Shown in pieces: positions 51,667 to 60,133 of a stretch of DNA of 64,000 nucleotides. The stretch is from Lewinellaceae bacterium. GTDB taxonomy: Bacteria; Bacteroidota; Bacteroidia; Chitinophagales; Saprospiraceae. Under the pieces are notes generated by a model. That model saw only the letters and a program-made list of their open reading frames with translations. It made no database searches and had not been told where the DNA came from. Position 1 is the first letter of the stretch, and every line of letters begins with the position of its first letter. Location of the stretch: contig JACJYL010000001.1 in NCBI GenBank assembly GCA_020636105.1, positions 3,162,001 through 3,226,000 on the forward strand, given 5' to 3'. The position numbers and the translations under genes are program-made.

Positions 51667-52833
51667 TTATTCTATCACAAATTCCCTAAGGTTTGAAATA
51701 AGGATCCTGTCCAGTTCTTCGGTATGACTTTTAGGCGTTTGAGTAAAAACAAAACCGAAGAGTGGAAATTCCCTGTGATTTACTTTACGGACCGTCAGTG
51801 GTTTCTGAAAAGAAGCGGCCAGCCGCTCGTAATCAAAGGATTTGATGTCCCGGCCTTTGATGCCGGTATTGTTGTCTAAAACGATGAGGCTGAAAAGAGC
51901 ATCATCCATTGCTCCCAATATTTGTTCCCAGTCCGGCCGTTTATTGGCATGGAAATATTCGTAGGAATTAAAGCCGTAGGCATACCACGTCAGATCAGCG
52001 GTAGTGCACCAGCCGCCGAAGCGCATGGGGTTGACTTCGATGGGGGCGATATGGCCGGATTCATCAATGCGCACCTCGATATGGATCAGGAAATTTGTCA
52101 GCCCGGCCAGTTGTCCTAATTGAGCCAGGAAAGCTTCGAGCGGTTTCTTGTAGGTTTGAATGATCTCGCGGGAGGTGATGTACACCCGGTCGCTCACATC
52201 CTTACCCGAAGAAAAAACATGGTGCATAATATTGAGGATCACGGGCTCGCCGGAGGCTGAAAAGTAACAATCCACGGCATATTCCTCTCCTTTGATGTGT
52301 TGTTCGAAAATAAAAGTCGTCGCATCCATGACTTCGATCGGATACAAATCCCTGACCTCGTCCATTTCTTCTTTGATCGTGGCCAGGATTCCGGGCCATT
52401 CCTCCCGGGTTTCCACATTGTGGACGCCCATACTAAAAAAACCAACGGCGGGTTTAATAACAAAAGGGACGGGCAATGAATTCACCTCCACCTCATCCAG
52501 TTGGGTGAATGCCACGCTTTTGAAAAAATAACCGGGAAACATAGGTTTCAGCAGCTCCCGGAATTTGACCTTGTTTTTGAAAATTTTGACCTTTTCAGGA
52601 ATATCGAGAAAGGATAAATGCTGTTCCACCCAGGCGATGGAATTTTCAGAATTGGTGAAGAGGCGAAGGGCTTTATCCTGCCTATATTTTTCGACAGCCT
52701 CCTGCTCCGGTACGTAAAAGTAATTATCTCCCAGTAGCTTCCTGGCTATTGGCGTTTCGATCACCGGAATTTGTTTTTCGCGTAAGGTTTTTTTAAGAAA
52801 ATCAGAAACGTAAGGGCCGTCGATGAGTATCAT
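51667..52833 (-). CDS. ATP-grasp domain protein
   Basis: 388 residues from ATG 52833 (MILIDGPYVSDFLKKTLREK). ATP-grasp fold at about 95-300: VIKPAVGFFSMGVHNV (nucleotide-binding loop), EQHIKGEEYAVDCYFSA, HIEVRIDESGHIAPIEVNPM with metal-binding Glu and Asn. It should join a carboxylate with an amine or thiol using ATP. The substrate is unknown; similar stand-alone proteins make peptides or secondary metabolites. It has a -7 box (CACCTTTG) at 52855-52862 and stands alone. Confidence 0.9.
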   Translation of the reverse strand: MILIDGPYVSDFLKKTLREKQIPVIETPIARKLLGDNYFYVPEQEAVEKYRQDKALRLFTNSENSIAWVEQHLSFLDIPEKVKIFKNKVKFRELLKPMFPGYFFKSVAFTQLDEVEVNSLPVPFVIKPAVGFFSMGVHNVETREEWPGILATIKEEMDEVRDLYPIEVMDATTFIFEQHIKGEEYAVDCYFSASGEPVILNIMHHVFSSGKDVSDRVYITSREIIQTYKKPLEAFLAQLGQLAGLTNFLIHIEVRIDESGHIAPIEVNPMRFGGWCTTADLTWYAYGFNSYEYFHANKRPDWEQILGAMDDALFSLIVLDNNTGIKGRDIKSFDYERLAASFQKPLTVRKVNHREFPLFGFVFTQTPKSHTEELDRILISNLREFVIE

Positions 52834-52854
52834 AATTCGGTTTGATTTTGAGCG

Positions 52855-52862
52855 GCAAAGGT
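52855..52862 (-). promoter_or_regulatory. -7 box of the ATP-grasp gene
   Basis: Minus-strand CACCTTTG, one mismatch to TAnnTTTG, 21 bp before the ATG. Confidence 0.45.
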
Positions 52863-52882
52863 GCAAAAAATCAAACAATTAG

Positions 52883-53380
52883 TCATTCAATTTCCAATTT
52901 TAAAAACGCTGCAGGGGCTCCTTCGTAGAGCCCGGTTTCGTACTGCTCAAATCCTGACTTCTGCAGTACTCGTTTTGAAGCGCCATTCTCCACATGGACT
53001 ATGCCTACCAGGCGATTTACCCCTTTTAATGTTTTGGCATATTGCACCAGGGCTGCGGTCAGCTCCGAAGCATATTTTTGTCCCCAGGATTCGGGCAGTA
53101 CCAGGTAGCCTACTTCATGTTGCCCGTTGCCGATATAAACGATCTTCAGGTAGGCAATGAGCCGACCGTCGTTCTTTTCATAGGCCAGCCAGTAGCCGAG
53201 GTCCTTATTTTCTTTATTGATGAGAAGTGCCCTTTTAAAACGGTCGATGGCTTCTTCACGCGTCAGCATCTGCTGGGTTACATACCGCATCACCTCCTCA
53301 TTCGTTCCAAAAAGCAGGTAGTCTTCCAGGTCGGAAGCCTCACATTTTTTGTAGGTCAGCCTTTTGGAGGATAAGCTCAT
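52883..53380 (-). CDS. GNAT family N-acetyltransferase (RimJ/RimL-like)
   Basis: 165 residues, whole GNAT domain: MSLSSKRLTYKKCEASDLED, IGNGQHEVGYLVLPESWGQK (motif A start), YASELTAALVQYAKT and IVHVENGASKRVLQKSGFEQ (motif B). RimJ/RimL-like proteins acetylate N-termini or small amines. Substrate unknown. It is located 50 bp upstream of the ATP-grasp gene on the same strand and could share its transcript. Confidence 0.9.
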   Translation of the reverse strand: MSLSSKRLTYKKCEASDLEDYLLFGTNEEVMRYVTQQMLTREEAIDRFKRALLINKENKDLGYWLAYEKNDGRLIAYLKIVYIGNGQHEVGYLVLPESWGQKYASELTAALVQYAKTLKGVNRLVGIVHVENGASKRVLQKSGFEQYETGLYEGAPAAFLKLEIE

Positions 53381-53555
53381 AAACGGGAAAAATTTCAGGA
53401 AAATTAAAGGTTCAGAATTAATGCTTTTAATTCAAACAAAATATGAACTTTTGAAAAAAAATTATTGAATGCTCAAGTTCATTAATCTCCTGAACTTTTT
53501 TATTTTTAAACGCGAAGAAGGCGTAAAGAACGCAGTGAAATTTTCAGACAAATTT

Positions 53556-54251
53556 TCAATGACACATCGGTACCTCCTGGGCGGTTTCCCAAAAATTGAA
53601 GGTTCTTGGTACTTCAAAGTTCAGGCCCCTGGCGATGAGCAAAGCGGCAAAAGCGACCATAAAAACGGGGTAAAGTTTTCTCACAACGGTTTTAAACCTG
53701 ATACTCACCACACTGCCCGCCAGGGAAACCATCAACATCAGCGGGATGGTTCCCAACCCAAAAAGGGCCATATAGGCAACGCCCTGTTCCAGGGAAGCCA
53801 TGGAAACCGCCCCTACGATGGCCAGGTAAACCAGTCCGCAGGGCAAAAAACCGTTTAGCACCCCTGTAAGGTATAACGCTTGCCAACTGTTTTTGGTGAG
53901 AAAACGTCCGAGCAGGGATCTTAACTTCGCATAAGGTTTTTGAACAAAAGAGAGGGAGTATATCTTTGATTCAACCGGGATGGAAAACAACGCGATGATC
54001 AGCATCAAAATACCCAGGCCGATGGAGAGCCATTGCTGAAAACCGGCCAGGAATACGCCCTTGCCGATGAACCCGATGAACAGCCCAAGAAAGCTGTATG
54101 TCGTGACCCTGCCGAGGTTGTACAGCAGGCCGCTGGCGAGCATAACCAGTTTATTTTCCTTCTTGTAAGGTAAGGCAATAGCGATAGGGCCACACATGCC
54201 AACGCAGTGCAAACTTCCGAAAAGCCCTATGGTAAATGCCGTCCAAAGCAT
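53556..54251 (-). CDS. SafE/TauE-like membrane protein of the cbb3 cluster
   Basis: 231 residues with six to seven membrane helices: GLFGSLHCVGMCGPIAIALP (with HCxxxC), GRVTTYSFLGLFIGFIGKGV, FLPCGLVYLAIVGAV. The family (COG2836) is regularly found with ccoG-fixH. The paired Cys and His suggest a copper or redox role in oxidase assembly; the name sulfite exporter is only inherited. 9 bp after fixH. Confidence 0.92.
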   Translation of the reverse strand: MLWTAFTIGLFGSLHCVGMCGPIAIALPYKKENKLVMLASGLLYNLGRVTTYSFLGLFIGFIGKGVFLAGFQQWLSIGLGILMLIIALFSIPVESKIYSLSFVQKPYAKLRSLLGRFLTKNSWQALYLTGVLNGFLPCGLVYLAIVGAVSMASLEQGVAYMALFGLGTIPLMLMVSLAGSVVSIRFKTVVRKLYPVFMVAFAALLIARGLNFEVPRTFNFWETAQEVPMCH

Positions 54252-54260
54252 AAAAAATAT

Positions 54261-54704
54261 TTAATTCACCCGGATATTTTTTTCGTCATAAAACGCTTTG
54301 CCGTCTCCCTGCCAGTCCACTTTAACGATCCAGTAGCCGGATATAGCATTGCCGACAGGAATAAGCATTTTCCCATTTTCAGGATTATCTATTTTGACGT
54401 AAAAATCATTGGCCTTGTCAGAAGGTCTGTAAAACTGGACCTGGCCTTTAATGTCTTTAATGCCTTGCGGGAAAATGAGTTCGACGGTTCTTTCCGCAGC
54501 GTTGTTTTTAATGACCAGCCCTTCTTCGAGCTCCTGGCTGTTTTTGATCTTATCGTATTGTTCCTGGTATGCCAGGTCTTTAGCATAATAATCTTCCACC
54601 ACGAGACTATGATCGTAGAAGGTGCTCCTTATGACCATAAAGACCATAAAAAGGGCGAAAGAGGTGTAAAATACGGCAATTCCCGTTCCCCAGTTCCATT
54701 TCAT
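54261..54704 (-). CDS. fixH: FixH family protein
   Basis: 147 residues with one N-terminal helix (MKWNWGTGIAVFYTSFALFM) and a periplasmic Ig-like domain ending GNAISGYWIVKVDWQGDGKA. FixH is needed for cbb3 assembly. The position between ccoG and the SafE-like gene supports the call. Confidence 0.92.
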   Translation of the reverse strand: MKWNWGTGIAVFYTSFALFMVFMVIRSTFYDHSLVVEDYYAKDLAYQEQYDKIKNSQELEEGLVIKNNAAERTVELIFPQGIKDIKGQVQFYRPSDKANDFYVKIDNPENGKMLIPVGNAISGYWIVKVDWQGDGKAFYDEKNIRVN

Positions 54705-54734
54705 TGTTTGAATATTTAGCCCTTCACCCCTATG

Positions 54735-56159
54735 TTATCTGTAAGGTCCGATGAAGGTAGATTTAGCCTTTTCGATCAACTTGCCGTTGGAGGATATTTC
54801 AATTTCAATATCCGTTTTCCGGTCTTTGACCTTTTCTTTTTCGACGATAATAAAGAAAGTCCCTTTTGTAACCCCTTCTCTGATGGTATCCGGAGGATTG
54901 CCTCCCACGTATTCTATGCGGCCGAAATCTCCGTTGATTTTCATGTCAACCGGAAATGATTTGGTGGTTTTGTTGATAATTTCGTAATTGTACAAATTGT
55001 TGATGTGGGTATCATCCACTTTGTTGTACAGCGTTCCTCTGGCCCTTAAAATGAGTAATTCAACATCTGATCTGCTCATCAAAAGAACGGAAACGAGGAT
55101 CACCAAAACACTTAGCACCGCTGTATAGGCTTTTACTCTTGTAGTAAAAATTTTCTGTCCCCCTTCCTCAATTCCTTTCAGACTATCATACCTGATCAAT
55201 CCCCTTGGGCGGTCGATCTTATCCATCACTTCATCACAAGCATCGATACAGGCGGTGCAATTTACACATTCCAGCTGGGTTCCGTTGCGAATATCAATCC
55301 CCGTTGGGCACACCTGAACGCATAATTTACAATCGATACAATCACCCAGCACAGGCGCGGCAGCTCCTTCGTCGGTTACTTTTGCCTTTTTTCCGCGCGG
55401 CTCTCCCCGAACATTATCATAAGCTACCACGATACTGTTTTTATCCAGCATAACGCCCTGAAGTCTTCCGTAAGGGCAGGCAACGATACATACTTGTTCC
55501 CGGAACCACGAAAATACGAAATAATAGGCAGCCGTAAACAGTACCATCCCCATAAAAGGTCCGAGGTTCATACTAATAGGCTCTAATGCTATTTTGCGCA
55601 CGCCGTCCACTCCAATCAGATAAGCGGCAAAGGTATTGATCACTAAAATAGAAAAGAGGATAAAAACGGTATGTTTCACAATCCTTTTAATCACTTTCTC
55701 CGTCGTCCATGGCCCCTCGGCCAATTTTCGCTGTGCCTTATTATCTCCTTCAATGAAGTATTCTATTTTCCGAAAAACCATTTCCAGGAAAATAGTCTGC
55801 GGGCATATCCATCCGCAAAAAATACGGCCGTAAACCACGGTAAAGAGGATGATAAAGACAATCCCTGTCAGCATAGACAATACCAGCAGGTGAAAATCCT
55901 GTGGCGGGAACAAAATTCCGAACAGAACGAACTTCCTGTCAAAAATATTGAGCAGCAAAAAGGGATTTCCATTGACTTTGATGAACGGTGTCACAAAAAA
56001 GAAAGCCAGCAGAATCCAGCTCACGTAGGTACGCCACCGGTAAAAACGCCCCTTGGGTTGTTTTGGGAAAATCCATGAACGTTTACCACGGTCATCAATG
56101 GTAGCAATATGATCCCTGTATTCTTCAGTATCTTTAACTGGTTGATTTGAAGTGTCCAT
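54735..56159 (-). CDS. ccoG: Cytochrome c oxidase accessory protein CcoG (polyferredoxin)
   Basis: 474 residues, five membrane helices. 4Fe-4S motifs GRIFCGWICPQTIF, CIVACPYGRLQ, CIDCKLCVQVCPTGID and CVNCTACIDACDEVMD, followed by a C-terminal Ig-like domain (FixG C-terminal). CcoG reduces copper(II) for cbb3 assembly. It has its own FNR-type promoter (56195-56238) after the terminator of ccoSNOQP, and begins the ccoG-fixH-safE operon. Confidence 0.96.
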   Translation of the reverse strand: MDTSNQPVKDTEEYRDHIATIDDRGKRSWIFPKQPKGRFYRWRTYVSWILLAFFFVTPFIKVNGNPFLLLNIFDRKFVLFGILFPPQDFHLLVLSMLTGIVFIILFTVVYGRIFCGWICPQTIFLEMVFRKIEYFIEGDNKAQRKLAEGPWTTEKVIKRIVKHTVFILFSILVINTFAAYLIGVDGVRKIALEPISMNLGPFMGMVLFTAAYYFVFSWFREQVCIVACPYGRLQGVMLDKNSIVVAYDNVRGEPRGKKAKVTDEGAAAPVLGDCIDCKLCVQVCPTGIDIRNGTQLECVNCTACIDACDEVMDKIDRPRGLIRYDSLKGIEEGGQKIFTTRVKAYTAVLSVLVILVSVLLMSRSDVELLILRARGTLYNKVDDTHINNLYNYEIINKTTKSFPVDMKINGDFGRIEYVGGNPPDTIREGVTKGTFFIIVEKEKVKDRKTDIEIEISSNGKLIEKAKSTFIGPYR

Positions 56160-56194
56160 TTTTTTGTGTTTTTACATGTTTGGTATAACACATG

Positions 56195-56238
56195 CAAAAT
56201 TTGAATTTTATCCTAAATTATTAAGTGATAAAAGTCAC
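56195..56238 (-). promoter_or_regulatory. ccoG promoter with FNR/CRP-type activator site
   Basis: -7 box AAATTTTG on the minus strand (plus CAAAATTT 56195-56202; 1 mismatch to TAnnTTTG). Palindrome-like GTGATAAAAGTCAC at 56225-56238 (core TGAT-N4-GTCA), centre 56231.5: again 36.5 bp from the last -7 base. Confidence 0.65.
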
Positions 56239-56269
56239 CCCAGGGGATGTATTTTATCCTACTGTACAA

Positions 56270-56314
56270 ATATAAATAAAAATGAGCGGGCCCGAATACG
56301 CCACCCGCTCATTT
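56270..56314 (-). terminator. Terminator of the ccoS-ccoNO-ccoQ-ccoP operon
   Basis: AATGAGCGGG (56281-56290) pairs perfectly with CCCGCTCATT (56304-56313). Read on the minus strand the stem is followed by TTTTATTTAT. It lies 31 bp after the ccoP stop and before the ccoG promoter, so the two groups are separate transcripts. Confidence 0.85.
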
Positions 56315-56344
56315 CATCTAAGTTATTACAAAAAACAGTTTTTT

Positions 56345-57313
56345 CTATTGTCCACCGACTTGTGTACCCTCGGTGGTCGTTGTGTCGGCTCCTTCAGTGG
56401 CCGGAGCCACTTCCTGAACAGGCGCTTCAACATAAAGCTCGCCCTGAGGGGCTTTTGGATCTGCCGGGGTAGTGCCTTGAAGGGACAGGACAAAACTGGC
56501 CACCTTCTGAATATCAGCTGGTCCGAGTTGTGTTTCCCATGAAAGCATTCCTTTTTCTACCACTCCGTATTTGATGGTAGTAAAAATATTTTTGATACCT
56601 CCTCCGTTGATCCAGTATTGGTCGGTAAGGTTTGGTCCGATATTATTTCCTCCGCCATCAACATTATGGCAGGGAATACATTTGGAGGCAAAAATTTCAG
56701 CGCCACGTGCCAGGGCAGATTCGTCGGTCAGAGCCACCACTGTATTTTCATCTACAGATTCTCCTTTTTCATTCAGATAGTTGGCAACCGCCGCATCAGC
56801 AGCTTCCATTTCAGTGGCATATTGTTCTTCCTGTCCCATGCCTTTATCCAGGGTGTGAAAGTATCCCCAATAAATGGCAGCGAAAATAATCGTGATCCAG
56901 AACAAGGCAACCCACCATGGAGGCAGCGGATTATCCAACTCTTTGATCCCATCGTAATCGTGGTCGAGCAGAATGTCTTTTTCCTTTTCTAGTGGAACAG
57001 CCTTGGTCAGACTCTTGATCATCTGGGTGGAAGTCGTTTCATCCCTGAACTTTTTCTGAATCTCCTTCATGTCCATTCCTGCATCTTTCATGTATTGCAT
57101 TTGCTGCAATTTCATGAGAGAATAAAACATGCGCAATACGGTCACGAAGGCAGCCACCACAACAATGGCGGCTCCGGCAATAACCATAATTCCGAACGTA
57201 TCATCCCAGAAGGCCGGCGTTGAGGTAGTGGTTGCCTGAGCTAACAGGGCCGGAAAACCGACGATAGTCGCCAGCACTACAGTTAGAGCATATTTTAATT
57301 TTTTGTTTTTCAT
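56345..57313 (-). CDS. ccoP: Cytochrome c subunit CcoP, single haem
   Basis: 322 residues. Signal peptide or first helix 1-25, a membrane helix near 40-60, the CcoP core PLPPWWVALFWITIIFAAIY, then one cytochrome c domain with CIPCHN (haem c) and GMLSWETQL (Met ligand). Usual CcoP has two CxxCH motifs; here only one exists, as in other Bacteroidota. The last 50 residues are a Thr/Glu/Ala-rich tail with no motif. It brings electrons to the oxidase. Confidence 0.94.
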   Translation of the reverse strand: MKNKKLKYALTVVLATIVGFPALLAQATTTSTPAFWDDTFGIMVIAGAAIVVVAAFVTVLRMFYSLMKLQQMQYMKDAGMDMKEIQKKFRDETTSTQMIKSLTKAVPLEKEKDILLDHDYDGIKELDNPLPPWWVALFWITIIFAAIYWGYFHTLDKGMGQEEQYATEMEAADAAVANYLNEKGESVDENTVVALTDESALARGAEIFASKCIPCHNVDGGGNNIGPNLTDQYWINGGGIKNIFTTIKYGVVEKGMLSWETQLGPADIQKVASFVLSLQGTTPADPKAPQGELYVEAPVQEVAPATEGADTTTTEGTQVGGQ

Positions 57314-57326
57314 TTTGAATTAATTT

Positions 57327-57509
57327 TTACTTTTCAATTTCTAAAGCATCATCCTCTTGCAAAGGCATATTAGCCATGTGGTCGACGAACTCCTTTTTAT
57401 GTGACATTGCCCTCCAGACGATGACGATGAAAATAATGACAAACAGCACCATAGGCACAATGGCCATCCACTCTATGTCGCCCGCTTTTTCAAGAATATA
57501 CTTAAACAT
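57327..57509 (-). CDS. ccoQ: CcoQ-like small membrane protein
   Basis: 60 residues with one helix (MAIVPMVLFVIIFIVIVWRA) and an acidic C-terminus. CcoQ stabilises the oxidase. The call rests on size, helix and place between ccoNO and ccoP, 13 bp from ccoP. Confidence 0.85.
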   Translation of the reverse strand: MFKYILEKAGDIEWMAIVPMVLFVIIFIVIVWRAMSHKKEFVDHMANMPLQEDDALEIEK

Positions 57510-57580
57510 TGAATTAAAATTTTTAATTTAGTATGGAGCAATAACCAAGTGTATTGCTCCATAATATGCTTTTTAAAACC

Positions 57581-59713
57581 TTATTTTTCCGGTTTAATAT
57601 CTGTACCTAAACGCTGTAAATAAGCAATCAATGCAATGACCTCCCTGCCTTCAAGTCCTTCAAAGTCAATATCACTTTCCCGGAGATTGTCGGCAATCTG
57701 TTTGGCCTGCTTTTTGAGATCATCCACAGCGATCTGATCATATCCTTCCGGATACGGGGTACCCAGCAACTGCAGGGTTCTGATCTTTTTAGGAATATCT
57801 GCAGTATTCAATTCGCGCTCGATCAGCCACGGGTAATTTGGCATAATGGATCCGGCAGAAGTATTCCTTGGATTTTCAAAGTGGCTAAAGTGCCATGCAT
57901 TGGATTTTTTTAGCTTTCCGCCTCCTTCACGAGCCAAATCGGGTCCGGTACGCTTACTGGCCCAAAGGAATGGCCTGTCGTAAATAAATTCTCCGGACTT
58001 GCTGTACTCTCCGTAACGTTCTGTTTCAGAGCGGAAAGGACGGATCAACTGGGAGTGGCAACTGATACATCCTTCGCGAATGTACAAGTCCCGTCCTGCC
58101 AGCTCAAGCGGTGTATAGGGCTGAACCGAAGCGATCTTAGGAACGTTGGATTCCACTAAAACCATAGGAATGATCTCCACCACACCACCAATAAGAATAG
58201 CGATCAACGCTAAGATGGTAAATTGAACACCACGACGTTCCAAAGGACGGTGCCAGTGTTCGCCTGCGTGTTTTTTATGCACACTCGGTCTTGGGGCTGC
58301 TTCAGCAGGTTCATTGGCCGTCACTTTACCGCTGGCCATTGTTTTGTAAAGGTTGTAAACCATGATGAGGAACCCGGTGAAGTACAAAGTACCTCCCACA
58401 GATCTGAGGATATACATCGGAAGGATCTGTGTTACCGTTTCGAGGAAGTCACCATACATCAAAGTTCCGTCAGGATTGAATTGTTTCCACATCAAACTTT
58501 GTGTCCAACCGGCCCAATACAATGGGATGGCATAAAACAAAATACCCAGGGTACCCAACCAGAAGTGTGTGTTGGCCAGAGACAGTGAGTGCAGTTTGGT
58601 ATTGTAAATTCTTGGCAGCAGCCAGTACAACATACCAAAAGTGAGGAAACCGTTCCATCCCAAAGTACCGATGTGCACGTGACCTACGGTCCAGTCGGTA
58701 AAGTGGCTGATGGCATTGATACTCTTGATAGAAAGCATGGGGCCTTCAAAAGTTGACATCCCGTAAGCGGTAACCGCAACCACCATGAATTTCAGAATAG
58801 GATCCGTCCGAACCCTGTCCCAGGCGCCGCGTAATGTCAACAAACCGTTGATCATCCCCCCCCATGACGGAGCGATCAGCATGATAGAAAATATAGTTCC
58901 TAAAGATTGTGCCCAATCCGGCAAAGTTGAATACAACAAGTGGTGGGGTCCTGCCCAGATGTAGAGGAAAATCAGCGCCCAGAAGTGAATGATGGACAAC
59001 TTGTAGGAATAAACCGGACGATTGGCCGCTTTAGGCATAAAGTAATACATCAGCCCCAGGTAAGGCGTAGTGAGGAAAAAAGCCACGGCGTTGTGACCAT
59101 ACCACCACTGGATCAAAGCATCCTGAACGCCTGCGAAAACAGGATAACTCTTAAACATGGTAACAGGAATTTCCAGGTTATTCCCTACGTGCAGCACGGT
59201 AACGGTTACCCATGTAGCAATGTAAAACCAAATGGCTACATACATATGCTCTTCTCTTCTCTTGATAATGGTACCCAACATATTGATACCAAAAACGATC
59301 CAGACTACTGCAATGGCGATATCTATCGGCCATTCCAGTTCAGCATATTCGTGGCTGGAAGTAATTCCTAAAGGCAGGGTAATTGCAGCCGCCAAAATGA
59401 TCAACTGCCATCCCCAAAAATGAAAATTACTCAAAAAGTCGTTAAACATACGCGCTTTGAGTAATCGCTGAAGGGAGTAATACACTCCGGTAAAAATTGC
59501 ATTACCGACAAAAGCAAAAATGGCTGCATTGGTGTGCAATGGTCGGATACGACCGAAAGTAAGCCACGGAGTATCCAAATTTAAGGCAGGAATATAAAGT
59601 TGAAAGGCGGCTATTAAACCAACCAGCAACCCTATCACACCAAAAATTATGGTAGCCAGTGCGAACTTTCTAACGATCCCGTTGTCATAAAAAAACTGTT
59701 CTTTGTTAGACAT
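57581..59713 (-). CDS. ccoNO: Fused cbb3 oxidase catalytic subunits CcoN-CcoO
   Basis: 710 residues. CcoN part 1-470: haem ligand His in IRPLHTNAAIFAFVGN, copper/haem region WWYGHNAVAFFLTTPY, and DWTVGHVHIGTLGWNG, 12 membrane helices. CcoO part from about 495: EGCISCHSQLIRPFRSET (haem c CxxCH) with Met ligand in SAGSIMPNYPWL. In proteobacteria these are two genes. It reduces oxygen at low concentration with proton pumping. The link near 460-490 (AAPRPSVHKKHAGEHWHRPL) is rich in His. Confidence 0.97.
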   Translation of the reverse strand: MSNKEQFFYDNGIVRKFALATIIFGVIGLLVGLIAAFQLYIPALNLDTPWLTFGRIRPLHTNAAIFAFVGNAIFTGVYYSLQRLLKARMFNDFLSNFHFWGWQLIILAAAITLPLGITSSHEYAELEWPIDIAIAVVWIVFGINMLGTIIKRREEHMYVAIWFYIATWVTVTVLHVGNNLEIPVTMFKSYPVFAGVQDALIQWWYGHNAVAFFLTTPYLGLMYYFMPKAANRPVYSYKLSIIHFWALIFLYIWAGPHHLLYSTLPDWAQSLGTIFSIMLIAPSWGGMINGLLTLRGAWDRVRTDPILKFMVVAVTAYGMSTFEGPMLSIKSINAISHFTDWTVGHVHIGTLGWNGFLTFGMLYWLLPRIYNTKLHSLSLANTHFWLGTLGILFYAIPLYWAGWTQSLMWKQFNPDGTLMYGDFLETVTQILPMYILRSVGGTLYFTGFLIMVYNLYKTMASGKVTANEPAEAAPRPSVHKKHAGEHWHRPLERRGVQFTILALIAILIGGVVEIIPMVLVESNVPKIASVQPYTPLELAGRDLYIREGCISCHSQLIRPFRSETERYGEYSKSGEFIYDRPFLWASKRTGPDLAREGGGKLKKSNAWHFSHFENPRNTSAGSIMPNYPWLIERELNTADIPKKIRTLQLLGTPYPEGYDQIAVDDLKKQAKQIADNLRESDIDFEGLEGREVIALIAYLQRLGTDIKPEK

Positions 59714-59752
59714 CTTTCGTTGGGTTTTACGAATTGTAAAATATTGATAATA

Positions 59753-59953
59753 CTATTGCTTTGTTTTACTAACCTGATCCGTTTCCAATGGTTCTTTTTC
59801 GTCCGTTTTGGGTTTATCATCATCGAATAACATCCGTACAGAAGGCGTGTAATCATCATCGTATTGCCCGCTCCTGACCGCCCAAAAGAAAATCAGGAGA
59901 AATCCTATGGCGACAATGAGGCTTATAAAAATGAGCAAAAAAATGACTTTCAT
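59753..59953 (-). CDS. ccoS: cbb3 oxidase maturation protein CcoS
   Basis: 66 residues: one helix (IFLLIFISLIVAIGFLLIFF), then WAVRSGQYDDDYTPSVRMLF, the CcoS signature; a charged tail follows. CcoS is needed to insert haem and copper into cbb3. First gene of the operon; promoter at 59978-60020. Confidence 0.95.
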   Translation of the reverse strand: MKVIFLLIFISLIVAIGFLLIFFWAVRSGQYDDDYTPSVRMLFDDDKPKTDEKEPLETDQVSKTKQ

Positions 59954-59977
59954 ACACGAGTTGTGTTAATTTTGATG

Positions 59978-60021
59978 CGAAGATAATTAGTCAAAAAAAA
60001 GGTAAGTATGATTTTTGTCAC
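59978..60021 (-). promoter_or_regulatory. ccoS operon promoter with FNR/CRP-type activator site
   Basis: -7 box TATCTTCG on the minus strand (plus CGAAGATA 59978-59985; 1 mismatch). Site TGATTTTTGTCA (60009-60020), centre 60014.5, exactly 36.5 bp from the last -7 base, as at three other promoters. Confidence 0.65.
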
Positions 60022-60030
60022 TTCTTGAAA

Positions 60031-60074
60031 TGACTAATATCATTACTCATCCGGGAATTATCCGTCTACCTTTA
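60031..60074 (+). promoter_or_regulatory. ccoI promoter with FNR/CRP-type activator site
   Basis: Site TGACTAATATCA (60031-60042, centre 60036.5) and plus-strand -7 box TACCTTTA (60067-60074; last base off). Spacing is 37.5 bp, one base more than at the other four promoters. It is back-to-back with the ccoS site. Confidence 0.6.
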
Positions 60075-60133
60075 CCGTTTTTCCCGGCAGCACAAAGATA
60101 ATTATTGAAAATTTATTCAGGTAATTTTTAATT

